A DNA stretch of 64,000 nucleotides. Origin: Vandiemenella viatica. Taxonomy: Eukaryota > Arthropoda > Insecta > Orthoptera > Morabidae. The first letter of the stretch is position 1; every line of letters starts with the position of its first letter. The notes under the pieces were generated by a model, which was not told the DNA's origin, ran no database searches, and worked only from the letters and a program-made list of their open reading frames with translations. Positions 56,771-64,000 of this stretch are shown here, piece after piece. Location: positions 65,320,531-65,384,530 of the forward strand of contig CM061918.1 in assembly GCA_031002005.1 (NCBI GenBank). The letters are read 5' to 3'. The position numbers and the translations under genes were made by a program.

Positions 56771-57465
56771 TTTTAAATAAAAAATCGCTGTAAAGCAGAG
56801 AGACCGTCCTTTTTACAGTTTCATTATGGTATAGATGTATGGAATGTATCGTGTTTTAATCCCCCACTCCATCACACCTAAAGACAGTGCTACTAGGGAA
56901 CTACTGCGTACATATGTGGAGAGGTGAAAGCATCACATGTCTTCGGCACGTGTAATGTCCGGCTTTCCCTACATTAACCTTCACCAGATACCCCGGGGAT
57001 CTTGGTGCCACTCCGCTCTTCAAACACCACACCCGCGGCCGTATCTCTTGGAGAGCTTCCTGAAAACCCAGCGCGGACATTTCTCTTTTGTGATAGTTAG
57101 TCAACAGAGTGTTCATGATTGTTAGCTAGGAACTGCGAAGGAAATTCGCCATGGTGTGTTAATGAAGGCATTCTCCGCCAGCGATATTGGTAAACCATGA
57201 TGAAGGGGAATCTGGATCGCCGCAGTGAGAATATGTGTCCTATAGAACGCCAGGTCCAAATGGCATAAGCAATACATATGTATCTTTTTTTTACACACGC
57301 CCCTATGCTAATATATATATATGGATAGGAGAAAAACAACCGCTTACCGTAGAAGAGGATTCCTGCGGCGTCGAGGCACCAAAAAAACACGTACACACAT
57401 AGAGTAAAATTTTCGAGCCTATAACCCTTCTTCAGTACAACTCACACATATATATATATATATAT
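56771..57465. other. Spacer with a degenerate hammerhead-like motif
   Basis: 57395-57450 on minus reads CTGAAGAAGGGTTATAGGCT then CGAAAATTTTAC, similar in layout to the foldback cores. A (TA)n run at 57449-57466 follows. Confidence 0.4.
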
Positions 57466-58768
57466 ACAAGCTGTTACCCGCGAATTCGTATGCGTGGATT
57501 TAGAATTTGATTGCTGGAACTGGATACACAAAGCTGAAAGTTACCTAAGATATGTCAGCATAATATCACGGGAGCTGTCGATATATCATTCCACCGTCGC
57601 ACCTGTCTCATTTATTCATATCGGAAAAAGTATCCTATTTCGTTGCTAATGGTACAAAGTATTTCGGTATATCGGTATAAACATATAGTAGTCAAAACGT
57701 AAAACAAAAACAAAAAAGACGGAGACTTCCTTTCACGTATATAATATTATTAGTTTAGATCACACAAAAACTGCCTGTGGAACCAGTATACCCTGAATAA
57801 ATTAAACGCTTAGGGCACTATTCTATCGCCAAAGATTTGTCAGAAGATGGTATCCTTACTACAAAATCCTAGGCTTGACCCAAACTATGAAAAACAACTC
57901 ATAAAAATATTTACTCCCAGTGGGGGTCGAACCCGAAGTCATGTGGTATTTTTCTTAATAAGCAAGCACGTCACCACTTTTTTTTTAACCACTATTATTT
58001 TTATTGAGAGAATAAATATTACATATTTACATTAATGTATCTTACTTGATAAACTTTCAACATTTGAGTCTTGCTGTAGCTCAGGTTCTCTGATTCCCGG
58101 AACCGTTCAAGCTCTCGGCTCAGTTCTTTTCTTGGCTGCTGGATGAAGCGCAAATCTGTTGAACATTGCCTGCCGTAGCCCTGCGTACATTCTAACACTT
58201 TTTTTTTTATTTTTATTTTACAAGAACATTTTTTTTTTCTTTAATCAAGTTGGTTGTCAATATGGCATTATTACCTGCAGGAATCTAGCAAAATTGTCCT
58301 TATACGTGTTTAGTCTCAGTGTTCTATGATGTTCTACTATTAGGTAATGCCAGTAGTCTTCCAGTTTTGCCCTTCCTCGATTTGTTACAATGTAATAGGT
58401 ATAATTTCCTATAAGCCAAACATGGGCGTTTCTTTTACTTGGTGGAAATTGCCTCTGATCTGGTAGCAAAATGCTATCGGGTGTGTACATGCTTGGCACT
58501 GATCTGTTTATTAAAGCTAGCTTTTCCCTTTTTGTTAAGCATTACAAAGACATACAGATATTATGCGTTTGTCTTTCACAGTTCAGATAGTTCTCATAAT
58601 TTAATGACAAAATGTTCTTATCTATACAGAATATGGTATCCCATGTCCATCTTAATGTCAAGTAGCATCTCCTTGTCAAATTTCATCACGATTGGAGTAG
58701 CCGTTTAGCCCATGAAACGTAACAAACAGACAGAGTTACTTTCGCATTTATAATATTAGTAAATATAT
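57466..58768 (-). mobile_element. Helitron-like element interrupted by a LINE 3' end
   Basis: On minus it starts TACTAATATTATAAATGCGA near 58762 and ends GAATTCGCGGGTAACAGCTTG at 57467 (CTAG changed to CTTG). It aligns with 45422-46195 on both sides of an extra segment at about 57985-58537. The shared segment includes box B of the tRNA-like head. Confidence 0.8.
57985..58537 (-). mobile_element. Probable LINE 3' end inserted in the Helitron-like element
   Basis: Absent from the copy at 45422-46195. On minus it has an open frame (58499-58257: SMYTPDSILLPDQRQFP, NYTYYIVTNRGRAKLEDYWH, RTLRLNTYKDNFARF), a 3' UTR with AATAAAAATAATAGTGG and an A-run at the end. The shape is that of a 5'-truncated non-LTR insertion; the protein segment is not one I can assign to a clade. 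Confidence 0.5.
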
Positions 58769-58779
58769 ATGGCACTGTT

Positions 58780-58990
58780 GACCGCGAGACCCCGAAGGTT
58801 AGTTCGACCACCGGTTGATAGTGATCGTAAGTTTTCCCGGCGGAACTGTTGCTGGAAGATTTCTCGGGCGTGCAGCAGGGTCAATTGATCGCAGATTTAC
58901 GAATTTTCGATGGCGTAACATGCCATCATCTTCAGGTAGCATCCACTGGTCGGCGTGAAGAGCGCAGCTACCGCGCACGCGCCTCTATCG
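58780..58990 (-). repeat. Foldback-related segment with hammerhead-like core
   Basis: On minus: CTGAAGAT, stem GATGGC/GCCATC and GAAAAT (58935 to 58903), followed by GCACGCCCGAGAAATCTTCC, the same CCCGAGAAGATTTT-type end as the other foldback elements. The opposite arm is not evident. Confidence 0.5.
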
Positions 58991-59084
58991 TGGCAACCCT
59001 AACCTAATCTGGTAATCCAGCCGGGTATAGGGGACCTACTATTTAAAATGGAATCCGAACCGCGGAGCGTCCTAGTGTCCTTCA

Positions 59085-59207
59085 CACGACAAAACGAAGC
59101 TTTGCCAAAGGTGAAGGTCATTTTTCAAGGCCGGGTTTCGAATCTTTCCCCAGTTCCCTCTTCCCCAATCAAGCGCCTTAACCAAATGAGCCACCAAACC
59201 GCTAACT
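59085..59207 (-). repeat. SINE type D, copy on minus
   Basis: On minus: AGCGGTTTGGTGGCTCATTTGG (box A), AAGATTCGAAACCC (box B), then CTTCACCTTTGGCAAAGCTT, matching 35683-35810. Confidence 0.75.
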
Positions 59208-60137
59208 GTACTCACAGTGGGTGAGACGCAATTGCGCAATGAGCATGCGCAGTGTCTCCTCCGGATATAGAGAGGCAATGGCGCATGCACACATTGCTAT
59301 TATTATCGGTTTATCAACATTTACCGGCTTTATGACAAAACGCCGATAGTTGTACCCAAGAACGGATAGACATCAGGTGTTTCTGAAACACAATGTAGTT
59401 CTTAGAGTTTCAAGAATAGTTCAAAAAAAATATTTTATGTTATATTGTTATAACTATGTACTGTTTGCTTCATGTGCGTTTTTTTAGATGTAGGCACCTT
59501 TGTACATAAATTACATTTGTTGTAACTTTTTAACTATTGTTTTGAATGGTTATAGCTAGGCATTGCATTCGCGAGAAAACTTTTCAACAGAGACGGTATC
59601 TGACGAGTTGCCTAACGAAAATGTGTTTGCGGCCGATAAATCTTGCTTACAAAAACATTTGGAACTTACCTCCGAAAAGAAACAGTCTATTTTCATTTCT
59701 GTTGTGCGTTCCACGAGACGTTTTTACATCTGTTGTTTGTATTACTGATTCAGCTTTAGTTATTTGGTACGTGAAATTACAAAACTTACAACTGATGTCA
59801 AAAACAACAATCATTCGAAAGCAGAGTAGCAATAGCGTGTACAAAAAGTTTAATCGTTAAGTTCAAACATGGATCTAAGAATCTGGATAAAAACCTTTTC
59901 AAAACTGTATGCACGGAGGAAAGTACTTTGTTGCAGTGAAATTACTATGTGAGGAATATGAAAAAGCAAGAAAAGTTTATCATCCGAAATACGGTGTAGT
60001 ACAAAGTTGCTGAAAATGGACTGTGAAAATAACATGTACTGGAAACGTTGGGGAAGAAACAACATTGTCGAAAAGTTTGATACTTTTGCATTATGCAAAT
60101 TTTCATTTTAACTTCTTTCAGTGTTTTAGATAAGTTG
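59208..60137. other. Unrecognised stretch
   Basis: Open frames at 59546-59860 (plus) lack a recognisable domain; a degraded DNA transposon is possible. Confidence 0.35.
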
Positions 60138-60310
60138 TTCAGTAAATACGTCCATAATATATTCTTATTCCTAACCTAGAAATGAAAACTTGATTTCCAT
60201 TCTCTTTGAAATAAAATGTCAGTTTGTGGTCATGATCATCTCTTCCCCACCACGTACTACTCTTGATTTTCCTACCATTACCCATCCAGGCCTCACACAC
60301 ACCTAGTGTG
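60138..60310 (-). repeat. CR1/Jockey-like LINE fragment
   Basis: The minus strand reads CEAWMGNGRKIKSSTWWGRDDHDHKLTFYFKENG-like sequence in pieces (AWMG, DHDHKL), the block that follows GDEAW in 30792-31255. Confidence 0.55.
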
Positions 60311-62164
60311 CAAGGTTGCAGCGACACTGGTATCAAAGTGCAGTGACGTCTTTGATCATAGGGTTGGTGTAGAAAGCTGAGCGTGATCGCTTGTGATAAT
60401 GGAGATAAACGGGTTGGAGAAAGTCTCCATCTGGGATTGCGTCGGGCGCAGAGCATTAATCTCTGATCAGCACGATCGTCGGGGGAACAGCGGGCCGTTC
60501 AGATCTGTCGTAACATAGACACCAAGAACAATGGACTCTGCCAAATGCGGTATTCACTTCCACCACCAATAACACAACGCCCTGGTTCAGATAGTTTGGT
60601 GGTTCTTCCTTCCCGGACTTTCAGAGCAAATTACGTAACTAGAGTGTTATAGAAAGAAATACATTTCTACGTAGTGATAAATAGAATTCACAATAAATCA
60701 GACTTGTAGCGAGAAAATAAACAACACATCTCTTCCTCGAATTATAATGTGTGTGTGTGTGTGAGTTTTTTTTTATCTCTGCCCTCAGTTTTTTTACTAC
60801 TTGCAATTACTTCCAAAAACCCCGTCAAAAATGACGGAAATTTTTATTATTATGAAAAAGTTTTTAAAGAAAGCATTTACAAAAACGAATAACGATGATT
60901 TATTCTATTGATATATTTTATGGTAACTTATGCTACGCGTAAACTTTCTCTGAGTTTTAATAAAAATTCTCTGTTTGTAATCTTCTATAACAAAAAAAAA
61001 AAATCCTTGGTTACGTTATGACCTGGTTCTAGTAACTTCTACAGATAACAGACAGTAAAAATCGGATACTCTTCTCCTTATAAGAATTTATGCACCTAAT
61101 CGTCGCAAACAAATAGCAACATTTAAATTTAAACGCACGTCGCTTTGTAATGTTTGATAGCTCGACCAGAATTACGATTTTTTAATTATTTTTGTATAAC
61201 AGCTGATGGCTGAATAGCGCCATTTGGCACTTCAGGCCAAATAAAAATAAATAAACAATTTTTTATCTCTGCCCTTCATATTTCTGTGCATTTACTTACA
61301 CAACAGACAATTGCCTTTTAGCTGGCTGGCATCGCAGTAACACTGACTTTTAACAATAGAAATGTAAATTAAATTATTTATTTGGAATTTATACTTTCTT
61401 TTAGAAATTTAAGTGAAAATAATGTCAAGGCAGTTATTTATATGAAATTTCACGGCTAGCTAAGCGCTATTGTGGCGGTCAGTGTAACTAGCACTTCGGC
61501 CATCATCGGACTCGCCGAAGTTAGCCGAGCTATCGAGGTCACATCCAGTTTCCAGGTGAAATGCATTTTATTAAAGTGGATTCGAGAACATCATTTAAAC
61601 ATAACTTCTTAATGCGTATCGAACCGTACAGAGCAAGAACTTTTTTTTACTAACAATTTTATCGCTAACAGAATTCTCTTATTTCACTTGCTATATCTGA
61701 TTCTATTTTTATATTTAATTTGCTGTTATTGTTATCATACTGCGACATTTCGTGAATTTATTTAGTCCAAATGCTTCTCCCTCTAGTTTGTTCATAGCGA
61801 TGAGTAATTTCTCAGTGCCCTCTCTCCTCTCTGCTAACAGTATAGTCATCAGCTGAATCCTAACTTAAAAAATAAATTTTTCGTTTACTATTTTTCATTG
61901 CTTTCTTTAAATAAATCTATACTACTACAAATCACTAAACGGGCTGCATACGTCTGTCTCTTTGTCCAGGCATCACGCTAAAACTATCGAACCAATTTCT
62001 CAGTCTGAACGCTTGTGGTTTAGCTTAAAGTCTGTAGTATATCTTGTTACTCTACGTGAGCTGGTAACAGAGCAAGAAATTATAATTCATTCGTTCCGAG
62101 AACTGATGGGCTCCAGAGATTATATCAGATGAACACTCCTTTACACGATACGTACCAAAGATAA
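60311..62164. other. AT-rich stretch
   Basis: (TG)n at 60747-60763. The segment near 61915-62010 (CTATACTACTACAAATCACT, TACGTCTGTCTCTTTGTCCA) resembles a Helitron-like 5' region but has no matching 3' end. Confidence 0.4.
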
Positions 62165-62172
62165 CACTACAA

Positions 62173-62407
62173 CAGTGTTTCTAAATGTGGGGTACGCGAA
62201 CCCCTAGGGGTTCGCAATTGATCGTAGGGGGTTCGTGACGATATTTACGTAATGGCGGACTGGCTATCTCATGCATATAATACGCACAATAGTGAATATC
62301 ACTCATTGTTGTCAGTAGTGCAGTAGTGGAGCTTTTTTTAAAAATAAATTAAAAAAGGTTCTAGTTTTTTATTGGGGTACATGGAGTTAAAAGTTTGAGA
62401 AACAATG
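62173..62407. mobile_element. hAT-type MITE with perfect 8-bp target duplication
   Basis: Left end CAGTGTTTCTAAATGTGGGG and right end AGTTTGAGAAACAATG are imperfect inverted repeats. CACTACAA flanks it at 62165-62172 and 62408-62415. 235 bp, no coding capacity. The interior begins with an inverted pair around ACCCCTAGGGGT. Confidence 0.85.
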
Positions 62408-62415
62408 CACTACAA

Positions 62416-63097
62416 CACACATAAACACCATATCCTTTGAACTCTGATAATATTGTGTTTTGACCATGTAACTTTGGTTATTTATTTATTCATTTTTCTG
62501 AAATATAGTTCCTTAGAAAAAACAAAGAAGGTTAATCAAACTACAACATCAAAGATTCACACTCCAATAAGCAGAACGAAATTTTGTAGTATAATTTCCG
62601 GTAAAGTCTACAAAGATACTACATTACATAGGTTTAAGATTTGTTTCTAGACGTAATACAAAAGGCAAACCACATAACTATGCACACCAAGATCTGCGCG
62701 AGCGAAGCATGGAAAAAATGCTAGAGTTAAACGTAATTTATTCCCGCCCCGCTGACACGGAGTTTATCAGGTTATAGTCCAGGTGGGAAGCATTTTCATC
62801 AAGACTTGGCAGGCAGGGTAGAAGAGGTGGCGGCGCACAATTCCTAATCACCAAATTGTGCACAAAAGTACTGGGTTGCCCAAATCTCTCGGCTGTACGC
62901 TTGGAGTGACGGCTACAATACTGCTGATTCGTCCGTCGGAGGGGACGTTAAGCTTGGCGGTCTGTTGATGCATGAATGGGACACTCCCTTCCTTCATGTC
63001 TCATCCACGACACGAACAACACTGAATACCCACACCATCACAGTCATCCACACTTACAAACACTGTCACACTGGAAACCATCCCAGTTCATCATTCC

Positions 63098-63100
<3 letters not shown>
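62416..63100. other. Unrecognised spacer
   Basis: No supported feature. Confidence 0.4.
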
Positions 63101-63128
<28 letters not shown>

Positions 63129-63362
63129 CTGCTGCTTTACGCCTCGTCGACGTCGAGGTCATTATAGACGGGATGGAACTGGGGACAAGGAATGGGTAGG
63201 TATTCGGCCATAGCCTTTTTGAAGGAAGCATCCCCGCATTCACCTGGAGTGATCTGGGGAAACCATGGAAAACCCAAATCTGGATGCCCGGACGGGGATT
63301 CGAACCGCCGTCCTCCCGAATGCTAGACCAGAGCGCTAACCGCTCACCCACCACGCTTGGTC
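63101..63362 (-). repeat. SINE type A, full length with poly-A
   Basis: The cleanest copy: T-run 63101-63127 (poly-A on the element strand), CTTTACGCCTCGTCGACGTC, complete central domain, box B complement GGATTCGAACCGCC, and CCACCACGCTTGGTCC head. A good seed for a consensus. Confidence 0.95.
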
Positions 63363-64000
63363 CATCTTCCCAGACGTTCCCTTGGAGCGATAAACATCCC
63401 CTTTGGTATGCTCGGATATGTGTAAGAAATTCATAAGAAGAAGAAGAAATATAAGTGAGAATACATCAAAGTTTTACACCAACTGGAAAAGGTTCATTCG
63501 AGAATTTAGCCAGCGGGTGTTGAACTGCTGGTACGACCACGCAAGAGAGGTCTGAGCTTTTGGAATGTTGCTTTTGCTGTGTGAGGTTTGTCTAGACTGT
63601 GCTAAAAGCATACAGCGAGTATGATCTAACATTAATGTGGATGGGGCTGAGACAACATTTAGTGGGGTCAAGAAAATGTAATGATATCTGGCAAAGAAAT
63701 GGAGTGAATGATTAAAGCAGTGTGGGGAGAATGGAGATGTGTTAGGGGTACCTAAAAGGTTGAGTTATGGATGTATGAAAGAAATGATACGTTAAGTATT
63801 CTAACAACATCTTTATCTCGTCTCCACGTAATGTTACAAACTGTGTGAGGCAAAAAGCGTAGAAACTGCTGTTTTAGGGCATCGGAGTGGGAAAGTTGTT
63901 GGTTTCCAGGTACAGATAGTGAGCTCGAGGTCATGTGGAGGTCACGAGGTCACTTCATCCTAACGGAGAAAACAGTGGCCGGCTAGGAGGGCAGGTCGAC
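63363..64000. other. Unrecognised spacer
   Basis: No supported feature to the window end. Confidence 0.4.

Noticed and set aside
63091..63354. 87-codon frame resembling a conserved short protein
   Set aside because: Translation of SINE type A; the same peptide recurs at every copy of the repeat.

Overview
The window is eukaryotic, AT-rich, intron- and repeat-dominated DNA of the kind found in a large arthropod genome. The transposon complement points to an insect: tRNA-derived SINEs with box A/B heads, RTE-like and Jockey/CR1-like non-LTR retrotransposons, mariner/Tc1 relatives, hAT-type MITEs and short Helitron-like elements ending in CTAG. A polyneopteran-like lineage is my guess, with low confidence. 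There is no operon, ribosome-binding-site, CRISPR or prokaryotic signal. One run of exactly 1000 N (27821-28820) is a scaffold gap.

Layout. 1-5.6 kb: SINE copies and one 5'-truncated RTE-like retrotransposon bounded by a 16-bp target-site duplication. 5.6-8.3 kb: SINEs, a dead Jockey-like 3' end and a CR1-like fragment split by a SINE. 9.8-10.5 kb: an RTE 3' end invaded by a foldback element. 11.2-12.9 kb: a SINE, two mariner-like relics (one an inverted duplication) and a MITE. 14-17.5 kb: a Helitron-like copy, a hAT-like relic, a second Helitron-like family with internal tandem repeats, and a mariner pseudogene. 17.9-25.1 kb: Tc1 fragments, an RTE 5' end and a dense SINE field. 26.6-28.8 kb: a LINE fragment fused to a third SINE type, an inverted copy of that SINE, and the gap. 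28.8-35.4 kb: AT-rich gene-poor DNA with two promoter-like motif sites. 36.3-39.3 kb: a large Helitron-like element filled by about seven 368-bp tandem units. 41.7-45.0 kb: the only convincing host gene, two minus-strand exons of a secreted protein. 43.8-44.5 kb: a mariner-like element inside that gene. 45.4-49.6 kb: a Helitron-like element with a tRNA-like internal head, a SINE, a foldback element and an RT C-terminal fragment. 50.2-52.2 kb: nested palindromes. 53.3-54.2 kb: an internally deleted Tc1 element. 56.5-64 kb: SINEs, a third Helitron-like copy carrying a LINE insertion, a hAT-type MITE and a near full-length SINE.

How the parts relate. Nearly everything is mobile DNA, mostly non-autonomous or broken. 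The points most worth following are: (1) two oppositely oriented Helitron-like elements that share termini but differ in the number of internal ~184-bp (paired as 368-bp) repeats, apparently a satellite array growing inside a transposon; (2) a set of foldback elements whose loops carry a CTGAYGA-stem-GAAA arrangement resembling hammerhead ribozymes; (3) three SINE types that share a central domain; (4) a secreted-protein gene with a one-base frame break.
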